DNA from: Haliclystus octoradiatus
Lineage: Eukaryota > Cnidaria > Staurozoa > Stauromedusae > Haliclystidae
Direction of reading: 5' to 3'
NCBI GenBank assembly: GCA_916610825.1
Contig: OU744446.1
Span: 15,496,538-15,560,537, forward strand
Length of the DNA stretch: 64,000 nucleotides
Positions 33,702-47,100 of the stretch are shown here, piece after piece (the first letter of the stretch is position 1; every line of letters starts with the position of its first letter). The translations under genes were made by a program, and so were the position numbers. The notes below the pieces were generated by a model. The model saw only the letters and a list, made by a program, of their open reading frames with translations, was not told where the DNA came from and did no database searches.

Positions 33702-33794
33702 ATGAAGTCAATTTGGCTTTTAATCGCTTGTAGCGCACTAACCATAGTACAATCTTGCATAACATTTTATGATCTAATTACGCGTTGCATAATG
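33702..33794 (+). CDS. Gene B exon 1: signal peptide
   Basis: ATG at 33702; 31 codons, phase 0. A hydrophobic leader ends near VQSC. The donor GTAGTG is acceptable. Chosen because it is the only convincing signal-peptide exon upstream of the lectin exons. Confidence 0.55.
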
Positions 33795-36700
33795 GTAGTG
33801 GCTGACCACAGGCCTTCTTAACCACTCTTAAATTGTTGAAAATTTGGAAACAAACTGGAAAAGTCCAATTTATTATATTTCGATATTAGTATTATTCCCA
33901 CTCTTTAACGTTGAAAGGAAATGATGTGATGATTATATTAATTATATTTTAAATAGTATCATACTTCTAGTATGATTGTAAAAGTTATGTTTATTTAATG
34001 ACAGATAATGCAGTGCTCTGTGTTAACTGTTACTCATATTCGTACATTCGTAACCGTCTGTCTGAAGATTGTAGTGAAATTCGTGAAACTTGAGTAACAG
34101 TAAAGAATGTGTATTCTTTGACTCTTTCACCATATTTTGTTGTTATAAAAATAGATTTATTATTATAGATTTATAATTAAAAGATTTTATAATAATTACA
34201 TAATTTATATATTATTTAATAATTATCATAGATATCAAACTCAAAAATAAACTTATAGATAATCTTCCATATAGAAACTCAAAACTAGACCATGCTTAGA
34301 AAGATAGCATGAAACCAATGGAAACGTATATAAATTGAATAAACCAATCGCAGTTATATTTAAAAAACGAGTGTAAACATTTGATATAATAGATCTCTTA
34401 CTCGAATAGGCAATTGTTTTGATCCTCTTCAATCATAGGCTATACTCTGATTCTTTCCTAATTCCAACTGGATTGTTGATGTTGATTCTGATTAATATTT
34501 AAATCTGAACAAGACAATCAGTTTCAATTTGGGTTGCTATCGGATTCACTCATTCAAAGATTCATGCACACCATATTGAAGTAATATATACTACTTGCTT
34601 AAAGAGGTCATTAGTTTGTTCTCGTATAAACAATCCTTTTATTTATTTATTTATTTTGAATACCATTACTGTTTCTATAATTTAGTTCAATTTAATTTAA
34701 TTAAGTACCTTTTAATTAAATTGAGAAATAGTGTAGGTGCAATATGCATCACGGAGTATTTAAAACCGAATTAACAGGCATTGTTGAATTAACAATTATT
34801 CAAAATTGGATAATTAAAACAATCTAATCTAAGGAAAAGCAATCATATTATCTTAATTAAGTTTGTGCTTTACACCATTGAGACAAATTTAGTAGGGCAA
34901 TCGGATATTATAAATTATTTTTCGTCTGAAAGGAGTTTCTCAACAAGGAGAAAAAAGCCATCGTAGCATTCGATACAGGTATTGGTTTACATCGTTCATA
35001 TCTAAAAATATCGCTTACAAATCTAATGAAAAACATCATGCGAAATGCTGTGTTTCTAAACACTGTCATTTTGTTACAAAATACATTAAGAATGATTGAG
35101 TAGAGTAATTAATTATTATTTGCTAATGTAACTATAGAAATTATCAGACTTCTATAAAGGAATCTTAATTGTTTGGTCATGTGCAGTGCAACTAATATGA
35201 TTGTTATCTTGAAGTTAAAAAATTAAATGTAAATTAAGCTATCAAATGATTTCAACTGATAATGAATGTTATATAACGAGATGCAAACAGAGAGTAGTCA
35301 TCATTGACAAGAGATTGAATAGATCGAAGGTAAGTTCTTAAAGAACATCTATATTAGAATAGAATAGAATAGAGTTTTATTTCAACCACATGATAAACAA
35401 ATATTTACAGACTAAAGACATTGATTTATGAAATATGATATACAGTGGTTGACTTCATCTCGTAAACAAAATTTGCTTGTCTATTGAGAGACGCTATAGA
35501 GTTTATGAATGACATGGGTAAAAAGTTAAAAATAATTATGATGAATTTAAACTACAGTAAAAGAAAATTGAAAAATTAATTGTAGTTAAGAAGTTAACAT
35601 AGTATACAAAACAATATTACAATTTTTTCAATCAAATGCATATTTCTTTTTCATAATCACAGTAGAGTATACACTTATTTGGTATATAAAATGAAACCTC
35701 ATAAATATTTACCTCTAAGATCAATTGAATCAAAACGTAAGTATCATTTTAACATTGACGCTCATCATCGAGACAGACGAGTTTCCCAACAAACCCAAAC
35801 TCCAATTTCCCAAGAAATTTTTGAGTTAAAATCGTTTATTCATTTACAACAAAATTCCCCAAATTTGTAATTCCAGTTTCCATTTTTGACATTTTTATGT
35901 GCACTGTGTGCAGCGTCATTTAATAAACCCTAAATGAACGTATTTCTCATATGATGATTGATTTGTAATTGATGCTATATATCAGATGGAGATCATATGG
36001 GATTGAATAACATCATAAATTATTAATGTATACTCCTTTTCTGTTATATCCAAAAAGGAAGAAGACTATTTACAATTCGTAGAAGATGTTGGTGAGTATA
36101 GGTGATTTGCAACGTTTAGTGAGAACCAACAGAGTCTTGCTATAGAGTTATCAATGTTATATCCTCGTATTTTGTATTCTATTAAATATATCAAAGGCAA
36201 CAGTAGTTTCATATTCCTTTTTATTTAATCTCAACGTTTTGGTTCTCGCTGTGACTCATTTCAAAAGCAAAATAAATGTTTAAACTTGAACTTATACTTA
36301 TATATATATTTTTATACAAAGAATTTATGATGTATATCTATATAACTTCAAACTTACAACTACGAAATGATTTTAAATTAAGAATGGATACTGCTGCTAT
36401 CATTAAGTTGCCTTTTAAATATCAAGTAACAAGTAAAATATTAAAGAGATATATTTATTCTCTTTTTAGTATAATCAATTTGAATATTTATCCGGTTTTA
36501 CGCGTCAAAAGCTTAAAGATGACTTAGTATTTATTGCATAATCACTGCAGTATCTGCCAAAGCCATGAATTTTAGTAATCGATGAAATTGAGGGTTGCAT
36601 TTGATTCGTATGATTTCAAGATAACTAAATTACTAAAAACTTTAACAAAACTTTTACGACTTCACCCTATGTTCTTAGATTTCACAACCTTCAACTTAAT

Positions 36701-39700
36701 GAAGATCGAACTGTATTGAATAGTTTGCAATTTTAATTTTCATATTGATTGTTTGCTTGACATGGTCATGGTATGGTTTGTATGTCTGGTATAGATGAGG
36801 AAATCATGCAAGAAACATTTAGAATTGCATAAATATTTTAATCAGCATTACTATCTCGACATTAAATACTTTATCTTAATTTTTAGACTTTATTTCTGGC
36901 AGCAGTCATCTTTGTTGCAACAGGTAGAAGAAGTATTTAAATAATACAAACATATATGTTTACAAAATATATTTTAATTAATTAACCCTTAATTTATTGC
37001 TTTAATTCTACAGGAGAAGCAGCAGTAAAGCTAGCTTGTGAGCGTCAAGCTCCTTTGAATATCAAATGTCCATATGGGTACATTGAAATCAATGATGCAT
37101 ATTATGGAAGAGCTGCTGGAGACCGTAGAACATGTGGGCCTGCATATACACCTGGAAATTACGTCAGAATTCCTATATCTGTTGTCAGTTGCAGATCAGA
37201 TCAATCGATTAAAATTATCTCTGAAATGTGTCAAGGAAAAAAGGAATGCAAAGTATCAGCATCAAACTCTATATTTGGTGATCCATGTGTTGGAACCTGG
37301 AAATACATCAAGGTCGTCTACGACTGCAAAAGGTATAATGAGGAGTTGTTTGGTTTACGCAAATACCTACGAGAAAGATAAACAAAAGTTAACAGTCTTC
37401 CTATAATGAACTAAATCAGAGCTTTAATGACAAACGTTTATATATTATGTATCTTTTAATTTCAGTAAAATGAGTGAAGTCGTCCCAGTCAAGGCAAGGA
37501 GCGGTGCAGGTATATGACAATACAATTATCAAATGTTTGATTAAAGTGGATGATGTTTTTACAATTTTGATATGTATTCGTAGCTATATTTGAATTGAAT
37601 ATCCTTTTCAATAAAATGTGCTTGGCAAAATAAAAAATACAACTATACATAAAATATATTTTATTTATAAGTTATCATCAGTGTACAACAGCTAAATACG
37701 GCATGTGTTTAATTTTGATTTCTGACGAAATAACTGACTCATAATGAATTTGTAATAAAAGTGTACATATATCCTACATTTTAAGATCTGTCTGAAAGAG
37801 AAATGAAATGTTTATAACAAAACCTATGAACTATGAATCAAAACTGTTTTGCAGTATTCATTTTACAGATAGTTGCACAAATCTGATTGGATTATATTCT
37901 ACTCGCGATTCTACAAGCAAGATATGATTGAAACTCTCATGCTAAATAATAATATATTTTTTGCAGTTGTACAATCTGATAACAAAGCATTGTCAATTTC
38001 ATGCCCAGCACATAAAACATTGACTATCATTAAAGCATATTATGGCAATATTGCAAAGAGATGTTTGTCTTCAGTAGCCAATGGTAAAATCAGCAATGCC
38101 TGCAATGGACAAGCAAGATGCAACATTCACGTCAACAAAGCTGCACTAGGAGATCCAAAATGTGCCTATGGTATCGCCAGTGGTTTACTATTGAAATATC
38201 TGTGTGATGGGTAAGGTAGATTATTTTCAATGGTTGGATGAGGATTCATAAAATATCTTAATAAAATATGATTAAATAATTTTCAGGAGAATTTTCTTCA
38301 ATATTTTTCATTCCATATAATCATCAAGTGTATATTAACTCCTGATCAATTGATCCTTTAGTTGGCAAACAAATGTGTAGAGACCACCCAAATGGTTGGA
38401 TATGTACTTCGTCAATTATTAACAAGCGGGGTATTTCAAATTTTGAAGAGGCGTTAACGAATTTCCCAGAAAAGATAACAGTTGAGCCTCATAGAGTTTA
38501 GTGAAATTGATAATGTGGCCTCAGCTGTACAACTACTGTAATTGGTTAAGTGTTGTAAATTTAAATAGAATTACAGAACAGAAGCAGAACTTGAAGCAGG
38601 ATTTTAGTAATTACACTTGCATGAGTATGAATATATTGATATTCTACTAGCAATATCTATAGAGCTGTATCTGAGCAAGATCTAAATGTATTTTTTCTTG
38701 ACTTTTTATAGAACAACCAAACAAGAAATGAGCGGTATGTAAAATAGTTTAAAACGATAGGTCAGATCTCTAGTGTCACTCTTATGCAAGACATCTATAC
38801 CAGATAATAAACAGTTGAAATGAATATTTTTGCCTTCAAAATGAATTCACCTGCGTTTGGGTATAATATATAGAAGCAACTAGAAACTTTGAACAGTAGT
38901 CATATTCAATTTGTTAATCGAAAACCAAGTATTCTTGTATCCGCAAAAAAGAATGCATGCATTAAATATAATATCCTAGCAATTTCTTACGAGTGTAGCA
39001 ATTAAAGACAGTGTGATAGATTGATTTCATTGTACGTTTAATATAATGTTTGGATGGCCGATAGACGGCTTAGGTTCTATGCCGACTTACATAGGCATAG
39101 AAATTATAGCCCTGTGTCAACCACAAGCGTGAAAGGTAGGCCTACAGTTTACACACATAAATATATATAGCTGCACAGAAAATTATACATAATATCAATG
39201 ATCGTACTATGACGTTAATTGTATATTAAAGGCATAAAATTAACGGCGGGCTTTGCCCTCAGCCTTCGAATATGCATTTATTCACTTCATTACTTGCGGC
39301 TTTAAAAATGGCATTGACTTTTAAATTTAAGTCCGCAAGGCGTGATCAACTTTGTGCCTTTAAACAACTAGACGAATAGTAAAACTTCATACAATAAATT
39401 AAATATTTGGTAATGGATACAAATTTATAAAAGACTATAGCTATCATTGGAAAGGTTTTGACCTAATCTAACAGTTTAATGATTCTGTTACTTATTTGAA
39501 ATTGCATTATATCACATTTGTATTTCTAGGTTATGCTCCTGTTTCTTCGGAGCCCATTTGTCTTTTCGCAACTGGAACCAGACCAGCACAGATCCGATTC
39601 CCATTTTCAAGTGGTGGATACAGCATCTTAGTAAGCAACGTTCTTGGTGGTGTCACGTGTCGAGTTCCAAACAATAAGTTATGGCAATATGGTTGTCAAC

Positions 39701-39978
39701 CCAGAAATCCAATTTCATTAGTTATGTCAAAGCGTTCTGGAGCTCGTAAAGACGGACCAGGAATTGTTTGCAATGGCGATTTCAACATTGTAAATGGCAA
39801 AGTAGAATGCAATAACATGAAGGTCGATGGAACAAAAATTAACTCCATTGCAACTCAGGAAAGGATTAGATTCTACCACAATCATTTTTACTATCTTTGG
39901 TTTGAAGAAGACTACACCAAAGAGACTATTAGTGACAATGCTGGATTTGCTTGTTACATGATGTGGGCCAAAAAATAG
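33702..39978 (+). CDS. Gene B: secreted protein with two SUEL lectin domains
   Basis: Proposed exons 33702-33794, 36058-36091, 37014-37332, 37466-37509, 37967-38210, 38712-38734 and 39530-39978 join in one frame of 402 codons. The phases (0,1,2,1,2,1) agree at every junction. The product has a signal peptide (MKSIWLLIACSALTIVQS), a first SUEL-type galactose/rhamnose-binding lectin domain with YGR and GDPC motifs, a second more divergent one, and a C-terminal domain of ~148 residues I do not recognise. A secreted glycan-binding role is inferred from the family. The second exon is the weakest part. A possible 21-nt microexon at 36903-36923 would also fit. AATAAA at 40100-40105 may end the transcript. 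Confidence 0.75.
33795..36057. other. Gene B intron 1
   Basis: AT-rich sequence with short open frames that resemble no family. No repeat element recognised. Confidence 0.5.
36058..36091 (+). CDS. Gene B exon 2 (tentative small linker exon)
   Basis: 34 nt encoding EEDYLQFVEDV. It bridges phase 0 to phase 1 exactly as the flanking exons need and ends at GTGAGT. The acceptor is only moderately pyrimidine-rich. Confidence 0.35.
37014..37332 (+). CDS. Gene B exon 3: first SUEL lectin domain
   Basis: Complete SUEL-type domain of ~100 residues: CERQAPLNIKCPYGYIEI, AYYGRAAGDRRTCG, CQGKKECKVSASN and FGDPCVGTWKYIKVVYDC. The YGR and DPC-type motifs that contact sugar in the family are both present. 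Confidence 0.9.
37466..37509 (+). CDS. Gene B exon 4: linker
   Basis: 44 nt, phase 2 to phase 1, encoding a short hydrophilic linker (KMSEVVPVKARSGA) between the two lectin domains. The acceptor TTTCAG is good; the donor is GTATAT. Confidence 0.6.
37967..38210 (+). CDS. Gene B exon 5: second, divergent SUEL lectin domain
   Basis: Shorter SUEL-type domain with AYYGN in place of YGR, CNGQARCNIHVN and GDPKC, then LLKYLCDG. Loss of the YGR arginine may change or abolish sugar binding. Confidence 0.85.
38712..38734 (+). CDS. Gene B exon 6: small linker exon
   Basis: 23 nt, phase 2 to phase 1, encoding TTKQEMS, flanked by a TATAG acceptor and a GTATGT donor. It makes the second lectin exon and the last exon join in frame. 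Confidence 0.5.
39530..39978 (+). CDS. Gene B exon 7: unrecognised C-terminal domain
   Basis: 449 nt ending in TAG. Encodes ~148 residues with six or more cysteines, IRFPFSSGGYSILVSNV, YGCQPRNPISLVMSKRSG and a C-terminal CYMMWAKK. Spacing suggests a disulphide-bonded extracellular fold, but I cannot name a family. Confidence 0.75.
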
Positions 39979-40612
39979 AAGGTATAAAATTGACTTCGCA
40001 ATCAATTTCCATATTACTGTTCTTCGATTTATATGTCATCACTATTGTTTTACTACGTTATTTGGTACTCTTTACTGAAACTGCTCTTTGCTTAAGGGAA
40101 ATAAATATTTTGAAATTGAGGGAACTAAACCCACAAATTGTAATCATCATTCTGAAATTTTGCGTGACATCTATTGTAAAGGGACTCATTGTAGGCCTAT
40201 GTAAAATCTTTAGAGTAAGCATGTACATGTAGCATAATCTGATTAATTACTTTTGATATTCAGAGCCTTTAGAAAATGAAAGGGGCAGTAGATAACCATA
40301 CAACCATATAGGCAGTAGATAACCATATTAGGTACAATATTATCGCTTCAGCTTTTATTAAAGCTTTCCAGCCTTTTGATAAAAACTGCAAATTCAATTT
40401 TGAACGCCATGGAAAAGTAAATGTGTTTTAAGTTGTATGCAGCTCTTTCATCGTTTCATATTAAATTCATTTTGATTGCATGGTATGGTGCAACTTTCTC
40501 ACTTATCGTTAAATTCTATACCTAATTATTTCATTATAAAACATTTGATGAATATCTATAGAATTACAATTCGTTTCGAAATATTTTATTGACATAAATG
40601 ATTAACACTTAT
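39979..40612. other. 3' region of gene B
   Basis: Contains AATAAA at 40100-40105 and a short direct repeat of GGCAGTAGATAACCATA near 40285 and 40310. No other gene seen. Confidence 0.5.
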
Positions 40613-40621
40613 GCTGCCGCA

Positions 40622-41023
40622 GCAGATTTTTATTAACAAACCCATGAAGCGCATCCCTGGCCATCAAGCGCATCCCTGTCTCGTTTGCATTTGGTCTATT
40701 TGGGTGAACATGAGGCGTGATCCACCCGATCACGTGATCCACCCGTTTAGGGTTAGGGTTAGGGTCAAGTCACGTGATAACCACTCGGTCGAGTATAAAT
40801 TCATTTCTGTTTCATGAGTTGTCGTCGGTTGGCGTAGCTCATTCGGATTGAGTCGAGACGAAGTTGCAGGGTATGGGTAGCGAGTGCAGGGTATGCTGGT
40901 TCGAGTCCTGGTCGAGACGAAGTTTTAATTTTTCCCGAAATGTTTACAAGTTACTGTTCGTTCATTATACGCATGCGTTGATGGCCAGGGATGCGCTTCA
41001 TGGGTTTGTTAAAAAAAAATTGC
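40622..41023. mobile_element. 402-bp non-autonomous element with ~47-bp TIRs
   Basis: The ends share AACAAACCCATGAAGCGCAT and its inverse, plus TCCCTGGCCATCAA further in. They are flanked by identical 9-bp sequences GCTGCCGCA (40613-40621 and 41024-41032), a plausible target-site duplication. Inside are three TTAGGG units (40747-40764) and a pol III promoter-like pair. A 9-bp duplication would fit a Mutator-like origin, but the superfamily is not proven. Confidence 0.75.
40830..40925 (+). ncRNA. tRNA-related / SINE-like pol III segment
   Basis: The A-box-like TGGCGTAGCTCATTCGG (40830-40846) is followed by a perfect B-box GGTTCGAGTCC (40898-40908). The 68-bp spacing is longer than in a normal tRNA, the T stem pairs poorly, and TCGAGACGAAGTT occurs twice. 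It is more likely a tRNA-derived fragment within the 402-bp element than a working tRNA. Confidence 0.45.
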
Positions 41024-41032
41024 GCTGCCGCA

Positions 41033-44013
41033 CTACGAACTGTGAGAGAACCGGGGTTCTCCACAGGCCGCGCGAAATGAACTCAGCACGTGGGAAGAAA
41101 TGCATTGAATTTATTTTACTTTTGGGAAGGTTAGAGATTGTTTAATTGCTTGAAAATACATAGTTTGGAGTATACCAGCATCATTTATAGTGTGAGATAT
41201 TTTCTATTCGAAATAAATTGGGATGTTTTGTTCCTAGTAGTGAAACACTTTGAAAGTTCTAGTTTGCTACCAAGTAAAATGAATATTTTAATGCAAAACA
41301 AATATAAAATAAACTTTTAATTTATCACTTGCTAGCACACTGTCTTCGTAAGATCATAAAGTGGTCAAATACATTTTAGATGTTATAAATTATCGCGAAA
41401 TATTGGTCACACAAATATTGGTCGATGCATTCAGCTGTAAAAGATAAATGCATCGAAATCGTACGACGTTCATAAATTCATATGATGAAGTTAAACAAAT
41501 CATCGAAGAAAAACAATTTTACAACTCAAATATACACTGGAGAGATATACTGGATTATCCGTTTGCTGTAACATATGTTTCTAATGAATTTCTGAGGATA
41601 ACAAGGTCTTCGGAAGTCGAATGGAGAATCAGCACAATAACAAAACGAAGCACTCGCTTCCTTCACTTGAAAACTGATTTTTTCCATAAAGAGACGACAA
41701 TAATTATGTTGAGAATGACTGTCAGTATATTTTTGAACAATTTTTTGATGGAACTTTTATTCTGCTTAATACGTGCTTTGTATTATTTATTATTCAAAAA
41801 CTCCAAGCTCATTCTTTTCAACGCCGTTTTGTTTACAACATGCTTCAAAGTTTCTCTAAATTCAACGGATCACGACCGAATCACGTGAATGAAGGTCACC
41901 CTGAAATATGAAGCTCGATTGATTAATATCAACAAAATAACTGTTTGTGAAGCAATTAAGTGACGTTCATTTTTAAATCGCTTATACTTTGGGAAGACGT
42001 GTGGTGCGGGAAATCTGAAAACGAATATACAGCAACAAAGGAGCTATAAAGACTCTCTTGATTTGTGTCAGTTTTTCAAAGTTTGATTTTATTCAAAAAT
42101 TATTTTCAAGAACAATGAGCTATCATGTTGATTCTGGGAGAAAATCAGAGGATTTCAGCAGATATTGATTAAAAGCCCAAAAGATGGCCCTAAAGGCCTT
42201 AATATATTTTGAAAAATAAAACTAATGGTCTTTTGAGAAATTAGGAGACTGCAGTTTATGACGATAAATGACTAACATCCTGAATTTTCAACCATGACAA
42301 TTATGTTACTGGACTCATGTATAAATATTTTTCTATTATAGGTCACAGTTGAATGCATCAACGAGTTTTGCCAAATGAATGATCATCATCCAGCTACACC
42401 AATATTTCTATACTTGCATGATAACAAATTAAAATTGTTACACTTTATTATTTATTCAAATTATATATACCCAAAACATTATTAACAATTGTTCTGTACT
42501 TCCTCTTGCAGAAGAGATTACAAATCTGAAAGATAAATTAGCTATAGCCATTATATCATCTGCATCGTGCATCACTTTGTGTCCTGAGCATGAAATTGAC
42601 AATGACTTGCTATTTGCTTTATAATTGCAAAGCAATTACGCATAACATTATTTAACACCGATAGTTTCCACAATCAGAAAAATATTCCTGGAGTCAGATT
42701 ATCAAACAAACAAACTTACTTTCTTGTGAAAAGTAAAACATTTATTTGCGTGGCTCAGATGAAATCATGGAAGTAAGTTTGTTCATTGAAACGATAATCT
42801 GACCCCTGGAAATTCTCTTGCATCAAAACGAGATGATCTTAAAATAGTTTTGAAGGCCAATTCTCAGTGATTCTGCCGTGTCAGAAGCAATCAAAATGTT
42901 TGGAAATGATTGGTATTGGGTCAACATAGATAGACTTTTGAGGACGTTATTAATGTCGCAAGAAGGTGTTGTTTTCAAATTTAAGTTATTCAATACTTGA
43001 GGATGTTAAATACATTCTATTTGGTTGATTTTCACAAAGGTAGGATAATATTACGGCCCGTTTAAAACTCAGTTTCAAACACAAATCTGGGTTAGACTAT
43101 CTTGGTTATATTATAATGTGTTGATTAAACTAATTACAAGGCATCGACCGGCAGCTTTTATGTAAAATATCAAAAATAGCTTTTTAATGAGTATTTCATA
43201 CCCGGGGGTAGCTCTCACATGATAGATATATGGGTACGTGCCACTTTTGGGGGACTTTGGGGTCATCTTTTTTTGACTTTGAAAACATTTTGCATCAAAT
43301 TTGTGAATTTACTTGAAATCAACCAACCTGCTGCCACTTTTTAGGTACGATTTTAAAATTTTTTGAAGTTTTGAAACTTTATGGGTACTTCACCTTTTCA
43401 AAAGTGACCCCCCCCCCCCCGTTCCTGAAGAGCTGAAGTTAACCCACTTTGGATTTCATATCGAATCCCTATACTGAAAAGTATAAATCCTGCGAATTTA
43501 TTAAATATATGACAGATAAGAAGTTATTTATAAGAAACAACAACAGTCAAACATCGAGTGTGAACATTATTTCTTGCAGCGGGATATGTGGAATGGCTAA
43601 AACAATGGCGAGCATGAAGGGTAACGCCAGTTTATTGTAAGCAAACGCCTAGCATTTTAATTATATTTATCCTATTTATCTTGGAGATATGTCATGAGAT
43701 ATGTCATATGATATGTCAATCTCACCTCGAAGGACCCCATAATGTACAGTAATTTGGTCATATAGGGTATATTATAGCATATAACAAGTCATTAACATAA
43801 CAATCCTTAAATTGTTATTATCTATCTATACATTAATAATCACGATCCCGAGAGATGCTTAATAAGATATTTGATTATGTGCATTGGTGTATATTTTGAT
43901 TTAATAAAGTCAAATAAATTTCATTCAATTGATACGTATATAGGTTTCAAATGTAATTCTGATTCTGATATGGAATATATCATGATTCTAATTAATCGCT
44001 CATTTCTCAAATG
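41033..44013. other. Intergenic region between genes B and C
   Basis: Mostly AT-rich non-coding DNA. An open frame of 146 codons (41448-41888, +) has no recognisable domain and is not called. There is a hairpin at 42684-42814 and a likely transposon fragment around 43200-43430 with a C-run. Confidence 0.5.
42684..42814. repeat. Inverted-repeat hairpin of ~130 bp
   Basis: The left arm (42684-42725) with GTCAGATTATC and CAAACTTACTT pairs with the right arm (42768-42814). It may be a tiny MITE remnant. Confidence 0.55.
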
Positions 44014-44127
44014 TTATGCACAGATAAAACCATGCTTGTTCATTCTTGACATGCAATAGTAATTAATCATTGTGTTGGCTTTGTATACAACTGGAGCTTG
44101 AGTTTGAGAACATCCACATCCTGCATT
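44014..44127 (-). CDS. Gene C last exon: C-terminal domain, last half
   Basis: 38 codons including TAA. Encodes [18 protein letters not shown] and ends KHGFICA; nearly the same cysteine frame as gene A's last exon. The acceptor is TTAATAG. Confidence 0.85.
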   Translation of the reverse strand, partial: NAGCGCSQTQAPVVYKANTMINYYCMSRMNKHGFICA

Positions 44128-47100
44128 CTATTAAAAATAAATTACAAGCATTATATCAATCATGCACATAATTTGACTAAGAACTATATGATTTGATAAT
44201 AACCATCTTGCAAAGAAATGTTGGGGTGTTTTCTTTCTAATTCTGATGTAAAATAATAGCAAAGTAATAGCGTAAATAATGATAGGGAATTTTCTGCCAT
44301 TCAAAAAAAAAAATTGTAATTTTGATTACATTAATATTTGAATTCTGTTCAAAAAAGTGTAGATTAACAGTACTGCTGTATTACGTCATCGACACGAAGT
44401 ATCGTAGTGTTACTGTTCTGTTTATGATTACAATGCAAGATATCTCAAGTAAAATCCAGTTAAGCCTACAGACTTGAGAAAAATCGATCAATTCACTGTG
44501 GAGTATTTCAACATTTATATTCGCAATAGTATAATGATTGATGAAAATAGCACATATAGTGTGGCTAGTAGAACATATGGAAGAGCAAAAAGCCATAAAT
44601 TGTACTATAAAAGTGTATGAAATGATATACTACTAATTCCTTGCAACATTGACAAGCGGCTGCAACGAGTTTAATTTTAAAATAATCTTACGGTCTACGT
44701 ACGTCATTCATGGGTGCGGCATGGCAACAGACACAGAACCAGTACGACCTACAAACACGCGCATGACTTTTAGCGCGTAGAACCCACAGGTTATTTTTGC
44801 CCCTTTATATATGCCATATATAGGCATATTAACATTATCAAGCAATAATTTTGAACAGTTTCTAGAGCTTTAGCTCCATCCATAGATTATAGAATACAGG
44901 GATTGGCAGCTATAAGGTCTGCAAAAATATGTTTTTGTTTGAGATTGATTTGTTTTTGTTTGAGATTTTCAGGGAACAAGTGATCTCCATCCGACACAGA
45001 ATCTTGTGAGGAATTTTCACAAATGGCATTTCAACAACGCGGTCGACTGTTCTACTCATTTTCTCATCTTTTATATCTTCAAGCTTGCTATAAAATGTTC
45101 ACTTCATTGTTTAATTATTTTAAAATGGATGGTCAAATAAATAGCAGCGACTTTCAGTACTTCAAATTTCTTAAACGTGGAAGGCGATGAAGAAAATGGT
45201 GAACTCAATCGATGAATGTTTTGAAGAGCGCGTCTACAGAAAAGTATACGTTGTGCTAATATTGCTGAAGGATTTGAAAACATAAAGGTGACTTAACAGT
45301 GTCGGTAGCCCTTCACACACAATCTAAACACACTGATATAAAATTGTCCGTCGATGAAGGTGAAGTTATGTTCACGGCCAAATGAATCTACTCTTCTCAA
45401 AACTTACTACGAATGAATTATTTCCTCGGACATTTCTGGAGATTATATGTCAAATTTATTCAACAATGTTGACCTATTGCCTACACAACTGCTCGGCAGT
45501 TATAAAAACATCTATCTGAAATTCATTGCGTGAATGAGCACCTTTGGAAAGTTTATTTATAATTGATGTGGAACTGTGAAAACGAATTTCGTAATTAATC
45601 ATAAGGAGATCGAATGGACTCTTGAAGCAAACACCCCTTGAATTTTTGCAAAAGACAGAAGTTTAATCTAGCTGGGATAAAGCAGTACAACACTCTGGTT
45701 TAGAAGATAACAATACTGATGATATTATTTTTATTTGTCTACAAAGTGTTATAATTTAATATACGAAGTGAGATAATTTCGTACACGGCATGGGCTTACT
45801 GCTTGTAACTTCGAAGAGAAACTAGAATTGGAAAAGGAATCACTATAGAAACAAATTAAGCAACAAGTGTAACAAAGTAATTATAAATGTAACACACCGA
45901 CACTGAATGTTTTTGTAAGTGTTTTAATTTACCATACCAGTTATCGATATTTGCAAAATCTCTTGTTTATTCTGTGTATTGCTTGCTAAGTTTGTAGTGT
46001 GTTCATTGTATTCATTCTGCTGTGATACACAATCCGGATTATGTATTATGTGATGAAAATTGTTGAGTGTATTTTGTACTACTGTATGCCGTAGGCCTAG
46101 GCAGCCTAGCTGTATACTGTGAACTGTATTCCTGTCATTAAGCGCAATTATTTTTCAGTGAACATTTCAGCTTGATTGTGATTTGTTAGTTATAAATATG
46201 TTTGTAGAATAATTCAATCACACACATCTTCTTTTGAAAAGTTACACACATTTATTTGCAAATTGCAAGCAATATTTTGGTGAAATATACCGCAAAACAT
46301 GGTGAATCAAATTGGCCATATCTTCTCGCAATTTTATTTAAACGTAATTAAATTGACATGGACATTTAAAGTAAGTTCTATTTAGCATTATCAAAACATA
46401 AAACTTCAACAAATTTTGAGTTACATAGGGTATTACAGTATGAAAGTTACGACGATTACAAGGTTTTGACTGCTCGGGTTAATTCTTGTGTCATCGGGCT
46501 AATTTTTGAAATCATAATCATTTGTCAATTAATAATGTTTCAATCCTTTAAGTTAGCACCACCAAGTCTTGCATACTGGGAACTCAATTTGTGAATGGTT
46601 TCGCTTTGATTTATTGGTAATGGTATTATTTGACAAATTCGGTTTGTTTTATTGATTTCAAAAATTTTAAAAGGTCCATTCATAAATAATTAAAAAAACT
46701 CACGTAATTCAGACTGCAATCTATCCATGCAACAACACCATCAATTGCTAATTGCTCGGATGTAGCACTCGCAGCTGCCAAAATGCAATAGGCAACTGCA
46801 TCGCTGTACATCACTAATAAAAAAAAAAAATTTTATAATCAATTTATAATTTAACTCATCTCAATAATGTATATGCACGATCACTGGTAAGAGATTTTAA
46901 ATTTTATGTCCTTTTCCAGGAAAAATTATTTGTTCAACTCATAACAAGGTTTCATAGCACTTACTTTTATTTATGCGTATTCATCAATTTATTCTGCGTC
47001 TGAAAAAGGTTTTACAGTTTAGCTAAAACGTTGGTCATGAAATTGTCGTGTGGTTTTAATCTTTGTCATATAGTAATACATCTTCATTTATTAATGTAAT

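Noticed and set aside
41448..41888. Plus-strand open frame of 146 codons
   Set aside because: Rather long for chance, but no recognisable motif, no promoter and no neighbouring exons; hydrophobic residues look random.
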